NCBI GenBank assembly: GCA_964611805.1
Contig: CAZTBG010000055.1
Location: 1-12,707, forward strand
DNA: 12,707 nt
Direction: 5' to 3'
Source: W589 sp964611805
GTDB lineage: Bacteria; Chloroflexota; Dehalococcoidia; Dehalococcoidales; Fen-1064
The translations under genes were made by a program, and so were the position numbers. Below are positions 1 through 6,658 of the stretch, one piece after another. A model generated the notes under the pieces. It saw only the letters and a program-made list of their open reading frames with translations. It was not told the origin of the DNA and did no database searches. The number at the start of each line of letters is the position of its first letter. The stretch's first letter is position 1.

Positions 1-487
1 CGGCGTCCTTGGTCGCCTGGCGCTGGCTGTCGTTGAAGTAGGCGGGCACGGTGATAACAGCCTCAGTGACCTTCTCGCCCAGGTAGGCCTCGGCGTCAGT
101 TTTTAGTTTCTGGAGAATCATCGCCGAGATTTCCGGAGGGCTGTATTCCTTGTCGCCCATCACCACGCGAACATCACCGTTGGGGGCTTTGGTGACCTTG
201 TAGGCTTTGCGTTTGGCATCCTCTTCCACCGGCAGCTCTCGTCCGGCTGGCTCTCCCCACTTGCGTCCCATAAAGCGCTTGATGCTGTAGATAGTATTTT
301 CAGGATTTACTATCGCCTGACGCTTGGCTATCTGCCCTACCAGACGCTCACCATTTTTACTTATGGCGACTACTGAGGGGATGAGATGACTTCCCTCAGC
401 GCTGGAGATAACTACAGGCTCACCTGCCTCTATGACTGCTACTTCACTGAAGGTTGTCCCCAAATCAATGCCAATAACCTTTCCCAT
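1..487 (-). CDS. dnaK: Molecular chaperone DnaK (Hsp70), N-terminal 162 residues; 3' part outside window
   Basis: Hsp70 chaperone; its ATPase domain drives cycles of binding and release of unfolded polypeptides in the cytoplasm, with GrpE and DnaJ as partners. Visible are the phosphate-1 loop (GKVIGIDLGTT, residues 2-12), the IPSVVA segment, SIKRFMG, the ISAMILQKLK stretch and EAVITVPAYFNDSQRQAT, the phosphate/catalytic region of the nucleotide-binding domain. The usual NSCVA after GTT reads FSEVA here. The start is ATG at 487 with a strong AAGGAGG at 496-502, 8 nt upstream. It is the third gene of the hrcA-grpE-dnaK operon, 71 nt after grpE, so it should be under the CIRCE/HrcA control seen at 2190-2216. 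About three quarters of the protein lies beyond the window edge. The identification is secure. Confidence 0.97.
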   Translation of the reverse strand, partial: MGKVIGIDLGTTFSEVAVIEAGEPVVISSAEGSHLIPSVVAISKNGERLVGQIAKRQAIVNPENTIYSIKRFMGRKWGEPAGRELPVEEDAKRKAYKVTKAPNGDVRVVMGDKEYSPPEISAMILQKLKTDAEAYLGEKVTEAVITVPAYFNDSQRQATKDA

Positions 488-558
488 AATTCAGTCCTCC
501 TTTACCTATTGAGGGAATCTTCAATTAATCTACTAGTATCAAAGTTGGCCGGGTTGTC

Positions 559-1110
559 CTAATCGTCTTCCAGCCCGACCTCCTCTTCCAATTCTGTCTC
601 TCCATTACCCACGACAACCATCGACGGGCGGATTACTCTATCGTGCAGCATGTATCCCTTCTGCAACTCCTTAACGACTATCCCTTCGGGGCCTTTACTG
701 TGCAGGGCGGCTTCGTGGAGGTTAGGGTCGAATTTTTCGCCGAGTGCCCTAATCTCTCGTACTCCCTGTGATTCCAGACCGGCCCTCAGTTTCCGCTCGA
801 TAAGACGTATTCCCTCCGCCCAACCATCCTCGGACATCGGCGGTTCGACATGCTCCAAGGCTCTCTCGAAGTCGTCCAGAGTGGGCAGGATAGCGCGTAC
901 CAGTTCGGCGTTGGCCATCTTAATAGTCTCTTCCCGTTCCTGCTCGATGCGCCGCTTAAAGTTGACGAAGTCTGCCTGGGTCCTTTGCCAGTTGGCGAGA
1001 TATTCTTCTGCCCTTTTTTTCTCGTCTGCCAGAGCCTGTTTCATTGTTTCTGGCTCTTCCAGTTCAATATCTTCTGCAGTTGGCTCGGTATCCGGGTCTC
1101 TCGGTATCAT
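559..1110 (-). CDS. grpE: GrpE, nucleotide exchange factor for DnaK
   Basis: GrpE is a cytoplasmic homodimer that opens the DnaK nucleotide cleft to release ADP and so resets the chaperone cycle. The 183-residue product has an acidic N-terminus, a long charged helix typical of the dimeric coiled coil (about residues 22-65, with QADFVNFKRRIEQEREE) and the C-terminal beta domain that contacts DnaK (LGEKFDPNLHEAAL and GYMLHDRVIRPSMVVVG). Its length is normal for the family. It starts 18 nt after the hrcA stop and in the same frame; the Shine-Dalgarno GGGAGG (1124-1129) overlaps that stop (TAGGGAGG) and lies 13 nt before the ATG, rather long spacing, but no other start exists between the stop and this ATG. 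Co-transcription with hrcA and dnaK is expected. Confidence 0.96.
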   Translation of the reverse strand: MIPRDPDTEPTAEDIELEEPETMKQALADEKKRAEEYLANWQRTQADFVNFKRRIEQEREETIKMANAELVRAILPTLDDFERALEHVEPPMSEDGWAEGIRLIERKLRAGLESQGVREIRALGEKFDPNLHEAALHSKGPEGIVVKELQKGYMLHDRVIRPSMVVVGNGETELEEEVGLEDD

Positions 1111-1128
1111 CCTAGCAGCCTTGCCTCC

Positions 1129-2178
1129 CTAGTTTTCTGAACGGTCTCTTTGGGGTGGTGCCTCTTTACCGTATAACCTGGCAATCAGCCGGCTCAGCAG
1201 CCAGGCCAGATAGTCTGTTGCCGCAATGCTGCGGGCATAGGGCATTCGAGTAGGGCCGATAATGGCTATTGTGCCGACAGCCTCATCAGGCAGGCCGTAC
1301 CGGCTGAGGACGACGCTGTAGTCCCGGATGCTCTCGGCCTCATTTTCTTTACCGATAACTACCTGCACTCCGTGAGGGGGCAGTTGCCGGGGTAGGATGG
1401 TTTTTAATCTATTCCTCCGCTCGACCAGTTCCACCAGAGTCAGCATCTGCTGGCCACCAGCGAACTCTGGCTGGTCCAGTGTGAAGTGCAGGCCATCGAG
1501 ATAAGGTTCGTCCCGGTCCTCCTTGTCTTCGGCCTGCATAATACTTAGGATACAATCGGTCAGTCGTCTTTCGATATCGGATAGTTCTGCCTCGCTGCCT
1601 GAAATCTGCTCGGCGGTAAGACCGGCATAGGCCGTGTTCAGTTTGTTACTTATGGCTGTCAACTCCGGCTGCGAAGTGGGGTGGTCAAAAACCACCAGTT
1701 GTTGTCTGACCTTAGCCCCGTGAAGGACCAAGATTAATAATGCCGTGATGTCCTGCAGGCTGACCATCTCAATGTGTTTTAGCTGGCAGTTGGCTGGTCT
1801 TGGTATGAAGACCACCGCCGTATTGTTCGCCAGGTGTGCCAGCAGTGTCGCCGTCAGACTGAGCCACTCCTCCAGTCTGGTCTCGACCTGATGGAACATG
1901 TGCTCTATCTGGTGCTGCTGGTTCAGCGGGAGCTCAATGTCTTCCAGGGATTCTACGTAGTAGCGGTAGCCCATGTCTGAGGGTACGCTCCCCGCCGAGG
2001 TGTAGGGACGGATGATGTAACCGTCGTGCTCCAGGCGTGCCATCTCATTACGGATGGTGGCTGAGCTGACTCCCAGGCCGTAGTCATGCATGATGCTCTG
2101 CGAAGGCACTGGCACCGCATTAACAATGTACCGCCCGACGATTGATTTTAGTATCGTTTCTGTCCTGAGTGGAAGCAT
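1129..2178 (-). CDS. hrcA: HrcA, heat-shock transcriptional repressor
   Basis: HrcA binds CIRCE operators and represses groE/dnaK-type operons until heat or misfolded protein draws away the GroEL it needs for activity. The N-terminal winged helix is clear (LPLRTETILKSIVGRYI, then GVSSATIRNEMARLEHDGYI and TSAGSVPSDMGYRYYVESL); a GAF-like middle and the C-terminal IGPTRMPYARSIAATDYL follow. The wing has SAGS where many HrcA proteins read SAGR. The frame is open back to a GTG at 2205, but that codon lies inside the CIRCE operator. ATG 2178 gives MLPLRTETIL, the normal family N-terminus, with GGGGAGG just upstream (2181-2187, tight spacing), so 349 residues is the preferred form. It is first in the operon and autoregulated through CIRCE. 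Confidence 0.95.
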   Translation of the reverse strand: MLPLRTETILKSIVGRYIVNAVPVPSQSIMHDYGLGVSSATIRNEMARLEHDGYIIRPYTSAGSVPSDMGYRYYVESLEDIELPLNQQHQIEHMFHQVETRLEEWLSLTATLLAHLANNTAVVFIPRPANCQLKHIEMVSLQDITALLILVLHGAKVRQQLVVFDHPTSQPELTAISNKLNTAYAGLTAEQISGSEAELSDIERRLTDCILSIMQAEDKEDRDEPYLDGLHFTLDQPEFAGGQQMLTLVELVERRNRLKTILPRQLPPHGVQVVIGKENEAESIRDYSVVLSRYGLPDEAVGTIAIIGPTRMPYARSIAATDYLAWLLSRLIARLYGKEAPPQRDRSEN

Positions 2179-2189
2179 TTCCTCCCCCT

Positions 2190-2216
2190 TTAGCAGTCTA
2201 AGCACGAGACTGCTAA
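2190..2216 (-). promoter_or_regulatory. CIRCE operator (variant), HrcA binding site
   Basis: A perfect inverted repeat, TTAGCAGTC-N9-GACTGCTAA, lies between the promoter at 2224-2253 and the hrcA start codon at 2178. The textbook CIRCE is TTAGCACTC-N9-GAGTGCTAA; arm length and the 9-nt spacer are identical, and a single C-to-G change is mirrored symmetrically in both arms. Its position around the +1/leader region upstream of hrcA is the classic one. It should also act as a stem-loop in the mRNA leader. Confidence 0.93.
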
Positions 2217-2223
2217 CAGTTTT

Positions 2224-2253
2224 AAATTACCACCTTCCACCCTCACTTGTCAA
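2224..2253 (-). promoter_or_regulatory. Sigma-70-type promoter of hrcA-grpE-dnaK
   Basis: On the minus strand a perfect -35 TTGACA (2248-2253) is followed after 18 nt by a weak -10 TAATTT (2224-2229). The predicted start of transcription, near 2217, falls at the edge of the CIRCE repeat, so HrcA bound there would block initiation or early elongation. The -10 assignment is the weaker part. Confidence 0.7.
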
Positions 2254-2269
2254 GAGGAACCATGACCGA

Positions 2270-2298
2270 TTGAACAGCAATCTCGTCTGTGCTATATT
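2270..2298 (+). promoter_or_regulatory. Promoter of the MBL-fold gene; predicted leaderless start
   Basis: TTGAAC (2270-2275), a 17-nt spacer and TATATT (2293-2298) form a good sigma-70 promoter. Transcription would begin about 7 nt after the -10 element, at 2305-2306, which is the ATG itself. No Shine-Dalgarno sequence is present in front of that ATG. The promoter diverges from the hrcA promoter, with the two -35 elements 16 nt apart. Confidence 0.7.
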
Positions 2299-2305
2299 AA
2301 GCTCG

Positions 2306-2938
2306 ATGGATATTAACTGGCTGGGTCATTCCTGCTTCCGTATCAAGGGTAGAAGCGCCACCATTATTACCGACCCTTATCCTCCTGATTTGGGGTATTC
2401 TCTGGGCAAGCCCTCGGCTGATATTGTCACTGTCAGTCATCAGCACCCGGGGCACTCTTATATTCAGGGCGTCGCTGGTGACCCGAGGCTGGTCGGAGGC
2501 CCCGGCGAGTATGAAATCAGCGGTGTTCTTATTATCGGTGTGGGTACCTTTCATGATAACGAGAAGGGGGCCAAGAGGGGTAGAAACACCGTCTACCTGA
2601 TAGATGTTGACGGGGTATCGGTCTGTCATCTCGGTGACCTGGGGCATGTGCTCACCACCGACCAGGTTGAGCAGATAGAGGAGGTCGATGTGCTACTGCT
2701 TCCGGTAGGCGGGGTGTCCACAATCAATGCCGCTGTGGCGGCTGAGGTAGTCCGCCAGCTTGAGCCAAAGATAGTGGTGCCGATGCACTATCGGACGAAT
2801 GCCTTGAATCGGGGGCTGGCACCGATTGATGGCTTCCTCAAAGAAATGGGTCTGAAGGAAATCACTGCCCAGCCCAAGCTCTCATTGACCAGGACTGGTT
2901 TACCTCTTAGTGTCCAGGTTGTCCAGCTTGAATATTGA
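2306..2938 (+). CDS. Metallo-beta-lactamase-fold hydrolase (COG2220/UlaG-like), altered metal motif
   Basis: A 210-residue protein of the small metallo-beta-lactamase-fold group related to YycJ/UlaG-type metal-dependent hydrolases; its substrate is unknown. Family marks are WLGHSCFRI (5-13), ITDPY (21-25), VSHQHPGH (43-50), HLGD (108-111) and PMHY (159-162). Metal ligands would be His45, His47, His50, Asp111 and His161. The usual HxHxDH motif has Gly49 in place of the Asp that binds the second metal, so the site may hold one metal or be non-catalytic; reading the DNA directly (CACCCGGGGCAC) confirms this. The frame is open upstream to 2090, but that part overlaps hrcA and its operator; ATG 2306 begins the conserved fold and sits at the predicted transcription start. 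It is divergent from the heat-shock operon, and I see no functional tie to it. Confidence 0.85.
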   Translation: MDINWLGHSCFRIKGRSATIITDPYPPDLGYSLGKPSADIVTVSHQHPGHSYIQGVAGDPRLVGGPGEYEISGVLIIGVGTFHDNEKGAKRGRNTVYLIDVDGVSVCHLGDLGHVLTTDQVEQIEEVDVLLLPVGGVSTINAAVAAEVVRQLEPKIVVPMHYRTNALNRGLAPIDGFLKEMGLKEITAQPKLSLTRTGLPLSVQVVQLEY

Positions 2939-2997
2939 ACTGCTGACGGTGCCGGGCTATCTAACTGGATTGGGTGATGCCTTTTCCGGAGGCCCGT

Positions 2998-5900
2998 CTA
3001 GAGCCGTCTTATCCCGATAACCAGCACCAGGATAGTAATCAACAGCAGCGCTATCACCGAGAGCAGGGCGATAACCACGTAGATTGCCCAGTTGGGGATG
3101 GTTGTATCCACTGGTTGTGATATGGAGGGTGGAGTCTGTTCGGGCAGTATCTCTGACTGCACCGGCTCCAGCATCAGGACGGGCACCGGGTCTGGTTCTT
3201 CAGGCTCGGGTGGTACCGGATTAGGTTCTTCTTCGGTTTCTGTCTCCGGCTCTGGCGGCGGAGGTGGTGATTCGGTGGTGAAGGCACTAACTGTGCTCCA
3301 GGTGCCGTAGCTGTTCTCAGAAAGCCCTCTAACTTTCCAGTAGTACGTTGTCTCGTAGTCCAGGTCCACGTCGCTTTGCCAGGCGGTGGCAGGAAGGGCG
3401 TTAGCTGCTGTCTTCTCAATCAGGAGGTCGGTGAAATCGATATCGGTCGCTACCAAAAGCTCGTAGCTTTCCGCACCGGAAACGGCCGTCCACTGGAATA
3501 CCGGCCTCAGCGGCACGTCGGAAGCACCGGCTTCGGGGGTGAGGAGTTCGAGGATGTTGACACCGTCGTCGAGTAAGGTGGTGAATGACCATATTTCTGA
3601 CCACGGGCTTAATATCGGCCTGGTGGCCCTCACGTGCCAGTAATAGGTGGTGCCTGTCTCCAGTGCTGGGAGCCGGACGGAGCTGGCACCGGTCTTGCCC
3701 TCGAAGCCGCCGGGAACAGTTGATAGGTTGACATCATCGTCAATCTGCCACCGGTATTCCGTTGCCCCCATCAGCGGGAACCAGGAGAGAGTAGTGCTGG
3801 TGGGGTTAATGCCCGTCGAACCATTGGCTGGCAATAACAGCATAGCCGGTGCGGACAGGGTATCGAGATAGCTCACCAGCCGGGTGTTCTGACTGTCAAT
3901 TGACCACAGCTGGTTCTGCGATACCCAGAGGCCGTTCAGCACGGCCCCATCAACGAGGCCACTGGTTACCGTCTCGAAGGTCTGCCCGAGAGGGAAGGTC
4001 GGAGTGAGGGAGCGCTCTATGCCTCCGGTCGCGCCGGTGGGGCCTACCGCCTGTGAGTTGATTGCATAAAGCGTACCCCATTCCGAGACTGCCACCTGGC
4101 TGATTTCGGCGCCATCCAGCAGGCTACCGTCGATACTCTGCCAGGAACCGCTCCCGCCGATGATAAAGCGGAAGATTCGCTCTTTGCTGCTGGCGCTCAC
4201 TTGACCGGCACAGGTGGCGTAGATTGTCCGGTTGCTGCCGAATGCGGGGTCAAAGGCGACGGATACTTCACCGATACCGTTGACCAGTGGCAGTTGATTA
4301 CCCAGCGGCTGGAAGGAGGCACCGTCGTTGTCGGACCAGTACACTTGTCCAGCGGTGTTACCTGCCAGAATGGTCTGGTCGTACTGGTAGGCTGGTGAAA
4401 CCGCCACGGAAATGACTGGCTGGCTGCCGACGGCTGCCCCCGTCGGGGGAAAGAGAGCACCGTTGGTGAAGCGGTAGACCCGGCCGTCGGTGCCATCAAA
4501 ACCGCCGATGAAAAGGACATCGTCACTGGCTACTGCCCAGGCATCGACTGGCAGGGGTGCGCTCATGGTGGTGAAAGTCTGACCGTTGTCGTTCGATTTC
4601 CATATTGCGGGGCTGCCGTGGCTGATGCCGGCCAGGAACAACACCTTACTGCCGGTGCCGTACTGGGGCGAGACCTCGACCAGGCTGAGTTCATCTACTC
4701 CGGTGGGGGTGCTGGTAAACACCCTCTCCCAGGTGGCGCCACCGCTGGCACTCCGCCACAGACTATGCTTGAGGTGCTGAGTGTCAAAGGTGAGCATGAA
4801 CAGGGTGTTGTTCATCCAGTAGGTGGAGGGTACCGCCACGTCAACAATGGCGCCGATTGTGCTGTCAATCAGACTTACCTGGTTCCACGTTGCGCCAAAG
4901 TCAGTGGTCCGGGAGAAGGCACTCTCAACACCGGCGGTAACCACGTAGGCTTTGCCTTGGCTGGAAAAATTTGGGGCCATAAGGACAAAAGTCTCTGATT
5001 GGCCGGTCGGCTGTTTTGTGGCCGCCGTCCAGTTCTGTCCACCGTCGCTGCTGATGTAGACCCCAGCACTGCTGGCGGCCCCGGCCAGCAGTGTGGCATT
5101 ACCTGCCTCGCCGGCAATGGCTACGCTGCTGATGTCGATGTTATCCAGGCCGTAGCCGGAACCGATGTCCAGGTCGGTGGCCACGAGAGTGTCATTGTCC
5201 CTGGTTACCATGTAAAGGTCACCGCCGTCGCTGCCGGTGGTAATCGCCAGAAACAGGGTGACGTCTTCGGCATAGCTCTCCGCGAAGGCAATTGCGGCTG
5301 ATACCGGCACCACGCCCGGAATCGAGGCGGCGGCAGTACTTGCTCCCCAGGCATTGTCCCCGTTCCTGGCGAGGACAAAAGTGCCCGTCTCGTCGGTGGC
5401 TACCGCCAGTAGCTGGCCGTCTTCGGCAAAGTTTGGGGAGAAGGCCACGCGGACGACATCGTAGTTACCGGCGTCCGTGTCCATCCAGGCAGGGGAGGGG
5501 TCGCTTTCGTCGAGGAGATAGACGCCGCCGGACTCGGCGCTGTCAGCGTCCTTGGTGGCGGCAGCAACGATATTTCCGGTGTCATCCCGGCTGACATCGA
5601 TGGAGGTAATTACTATGTTGCCGCCCCCCGCCCCGCCCGGGTTCCCCGGTAGCGGGATAAAGGTATTGCCGCCGTCGGTCGATTTGTAGATGGTGGCCTC
5701 AGTTGCGTAATAGAGGCTACTATTCGGGCCGGTGGCAATGTCGGCTATCACATCCTGGGCCGTGCCGGTCTCCGACCAGGTATTGCCATCGTCAGTGGAC
5801 TTGAACAGCCGGGAGGTGGTCCCCGGAGGGGTGGCGTAGCAGTAGAGGGTACCGTTAGCTGCTATTGTCAGGTGGCGGGGCTTGGCGCCGCTGGCCAGCA

Positions 5901-6060
5901 CCCAACCGCCCACCTCGCCCCCGGCCGGGATATTGACACTGGCCCACCCGACTCCTTCCGAAATGGCTGATGTCGTGGCGGGGGTAGTCCAGTATTGCGT
6001 CCAGATTAAGCTCAACAGGCCTAATAAAGTGAGTACCGCCGCCAGTCTGGGAGCTTTCAT
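2998..6060 (-). CDS. Exported Asp-box (BNR) repeat protein with two FN3-like domains and C-terminal membrane anchor
   Basis: A 1,020-residue surface protein of unknown ligand. Order: signal peptide or membrane segment (residues 1-25, MKAPRLAAVLTLLGLLSLIW); a beta-propeller-like region with about seven Asp-box motifs of the S-x-D-x-G-x-T-W kind (near 87, 123, 334, 383, 434, 486 and 572; for example STDDGNTW, STDGGNTF, SSDGGQNW); two fibronectin-type-III-like domains (about 735-828 and 838-927, each with TTYYW near its end and SFTT or AFTT as the last strand); a Pro/Glu-rich stalk (about 928-985); and a membrane helix (about 990-1016) ending RRL inside. Asp boxes mark sialidase/sortilin-type propellers, but I see no catalytic sialidase signature, so binding or adhesion is likelier. 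The frame runs open to 6252, but those 64 extra residues are translated repeat DNA; ATG 6060 follows a good promoter at leaderless distance. Confidence 0.85.
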   Translation of the reverse strand: MKAPRLAAVLTLLGLLSLIWTQYWTTPATTSAISEGVGWASVNIPAGGEVGGWVLASGAKPRHLTIAANGTLYCYATPPGTTSRLFKSTDDGNTWSETGTAQDVIADIATGPNSSLYYATEATIYKSTDGGNTFIPLPGNPGGAGGGNIVITSIDVSRDDTGNIVAAATKDADSAESGGVYLLDESDPSPAWMDTDAGNYDVVRVAFSPNFAEDGQLLAVATDETGTFVLARNGDNAWGASTAAASIPGVVPVSAAIAFAESYAEDVTLFLAITTGSDGGDLYMVTRDNDTLVATDLDIGSGYGLDNIDISSVAIAGEAGNATLLAGAASSAGVYISSDGGQNWTAATKQPTGQSETFVLMAPNFSSQGKAYVVTAGVESAFSRTTDFGATWNQVSLIDSTIGAIVDVAVPSTYWMNNTLFMLTFDTQHLKHSLWRSASGGATWERVFTSTPTGVDELSLVEVSPQYGTGSKVLFLAGISHGSPAIWKSNDNGQTFTTMSAPLPVDAWAVASDDVLFIGGFDGTDGRVYRFTNGALFPPTGAAVGSQPVISVAVSPAYQYDQTILAGNTAGQVYWSDNDGASFQPLGNQLPLVNGIGEVSVAFDPAFGSNRTIYATCAGQVSASSKERIFRFIIGGSGSWQSIDGSLLDGAEISQVAVSEWGTLYAINSQAVGPTGATGGIERSLTPTFPLGQTFETVTSGLVDGAVLNGLWVSQNQLWSIDSQNTRLVSYLDTLSAPAMLLLPANGSTGINPTSTTLSWFPLMGATEYRWQIDDDVNLSTVPGGFEGKTGASSVRLPALETGTTYYWHVRATRPILSPWSEIWSFTTLLDDGVNILELLTPEAGASDVPLRPVFQWTAVSGAESYELLVATDIDFTDLLIEKTAANALPATAWQSDVDLDYETTYYWKVRGLSENSYGTWSTVSAFTTESPPPPPEPETETEEEPNPVPPEPEEPDPVPVLMLEPVQSEILPEQTPPSISQPVDTTIPNWAIYVVIALLSVIALLLITILVLVIGIRRL

Positions 6061-6070
6061 TACAAGCCGC

Positions 6071-6099
6071 ATTGTACTCATGAGTGCAGGTAAAGTCAA
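6071..6099 (-). promoter_or_regulatory. Promoter of the Asp-box protein gene; predicted leaderless start
   Basis: On the minus strand TTGACT (6094-6099), a 17-nt spacer and TACAAT (6071-6076) each match consensus at 5 of 6 bases. Predicted transcription starts near 6064, only about 3-4 nt before ATG 6060. No Shine-Dalgarno sequence is present. The promoter lies inside the upstream open extension of the gene and so argues for the short start. Confidence 0.7.
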
Positions 6100-6118
6100 T
6101 ACTAAAGCCTCTGCCCCG

Positions 6119-6207
6119 GAGATTGTTTCGCTCCTGCCCGCCGTCCCTTCGGGACTATGGCAGGCGGGTCGCTCGCAATGACAGTAAAGAGGGCTTGCGA
6201 TGACAGT
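6119..6207 (-). repeat. Dispersed GTCATTGCGAG...CAATCTC repeat, minus-strand copy with internal hairpins
   Basis: Read on the minus strand, the element runs from ACTGTCATTGCGAGC to CAATCTC (6185 down to 6119). Between the ends are nested inverted arms: CCCGCC/GGCGGG, CCTGCC/GGCAGG and a TCCC-TTC-GGGA hairpin. A second, degenerate copy of the end motif (ACTGTCATCGCAAGC) lies at 6193-6207. Such elements are recalled as common intergenic repeats in Dehalococcoidia and related genomes; no protein is encoded. A genome-wide copy count cannot be made here. Confidence 0.7.
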
Positions 6208-6220
6208 GAGGGTAACGGGT

Positions 6221-6301
6221 AGCCCCGACCATGTCATTGTGGTGAGTAACAACCAGCCCCGGTCTCGTCATTGCGAGGAGCACCAGCGACGAAGCAATCT
6301 C
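6221..6301 (+). repeat. Second copy of the dispersed repeat (opposite orientation) with a degenerate direct duplicate
   Basis: CGTCATTGCGAGGAGC to GAAGCAATCTC (6266-6301) carries the same two ends as the copy at 6119-6185 but in the opposite orientation and without the GC-rich core. A degenerate direct duplication of its left part is seen: 6221-6245 and 6255-6279 share AGCCCCG...GTCATTG, about 18 of 25 positions. The two copies face each other across a short spacer, as expected of repeats that accumulate and rearrange in one hot spot. Confidence 0.65.
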
Positions 6302-6504
6302 AGAGGGTGACACCCTGACATTCTGTTATTCACCTCACACGCCCTGTTTAGTAGTGGTGGCCCCATCCCCCTGTGTCCCCCTTGCCGAACTGATAATCCG
6401 GCCAGTGCTATACCCTTCCTAACCGAGTTCGACATCCACTAACTACCATGAGGATGTAGTTTGGTTTCTCTAAGAGAACAGCTTTTTCGTGGTGTGTGGG
6501 GGAG
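6302..6504. other. Intergenic stretch without a recognised gene
   Basis: Nothing codes here on either strand with conviction. Seen are a perfect 13-bp palindrome, AGGGTG-A-CACCCT (6304-6316), just outside the repeat copy; a weak stem ACATCC/GGATGT with a 14-nt loop (near 6431-6456); and a small hairpin TTCTC-TAA-GAGAA followed shortly by T5 (about 6466-6487), which could be a weak terminator. The end of this stretch is where the 5' half of the tRNA-Lys gene should be and is not. Confidence 0.5.
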
Positions 6505-6563
6505 GATAGAGCACCTGACTTTTAATCAGGGTGTCGCAGGTTCGAGACCTGCACGGCCTACCA
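6505..6563 (+). tRNA. 3' fragment of tRNA-Lys (UUU); 5' acceptor strand and D-stem missing
   Basis: From 6507 the sequence follows a tRNA: TAGAGC (end of D-arm), anticodon stem CCTGA/TCAGG closing loop CTTTTAA with anticodon TTT at 6521-6523, variable loop GTGTC, T-arm GCAGG-TTCGAGA-CCTGC, acceptor 3' strand ACGGCCT, discriminator A and encoded CCA (6561-6563). The partner strand AGGCCGT and the 5' D-stem GCTC are absent upstream; instead there is unrelated G/T-rich sequence. A functional tRNA cannot be folded from it. Such 3' fragments are the usual scar of elements that integrate into tRNA genes. The complete tRNA-Lys gene should exist elsewhere. Confidence 0.8.
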
Positions 6564-6635
6564 AGCATAACTTTACCACACCCGGTTGATGCTTTGCTTG
6601 AGGTTACAATATAACGACTGTCATTGTTGTACGCC

Positions 6636-6658
6636 AAGACTATCAAGATAGTCTTTTT
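6636..6658 (+). terminator. Short intrinsic terminator
   Basis: An 8-bp perfect stem AAGACTAT/ATAGTCTT closes a CAAG tetraloop and runs straight into five T residues (6654-6658) on the plus strand. It lies 73 nt after the tRNA-Lys fragment, in the position expected for the terminator of a once intact tRNA gene. The stem is AT-rich, so strength is uncertain. Confidence 0.55.

Noticed and set aside
2179..2205. GTG start for HrcA at 2205 (nine extra residues)
   Set aside because: The GTG lies inside the spacer of the CIRCE operator, and the family N-terminus begins at MLPLRTE, which ATG 2178 provides with its own ribosome site.
2090..2305. N-terminal extension of the MBL-fold protein
   Set aside because: It is antisense to hrcA and crosses the hrcA promoter and operator; the conserved fold begins at MDINWLGHSCF and the promoter fits ATG 2306.
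2297..2647. 116-codon minus-strand frame opposite the MBL-fold gene
   Set aside because: It is a shadow of a well-supported gene, with no recognisable family.
2939..2997. Bidirectional terminator between the convergent MBL-fold and Asp-box genes
   Set aside because: No stem followed by a T-run could be found on either strand; only short GC-rich palindromes such as TCCGGA are present.
3092..3310. Ser/Gly-rich plus-strand frame opposite the Pro/Glu stalk
   Set aside because: Its composition is simply the reverse complement of the Pro/Glu-rich linker codons; it has no ribosome site or family.
6119..6301. CRISPR array in the repeat-rich junction
   Set aside because: The repeats differ in orientation and length and there are no regularly sized spacers; they are dispersed intergenic repeats.
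6505..6563. A complete functional tRNA-Lys
   Set aside because: Neither the 5' acceptor strand AGGCCGT nor the D-stem GCTC is found at the right distance. An AGGATGT near 6451 pairs at 6 of 7 positions but lies about 30 nt too far upstream and has no D-stem beside it.
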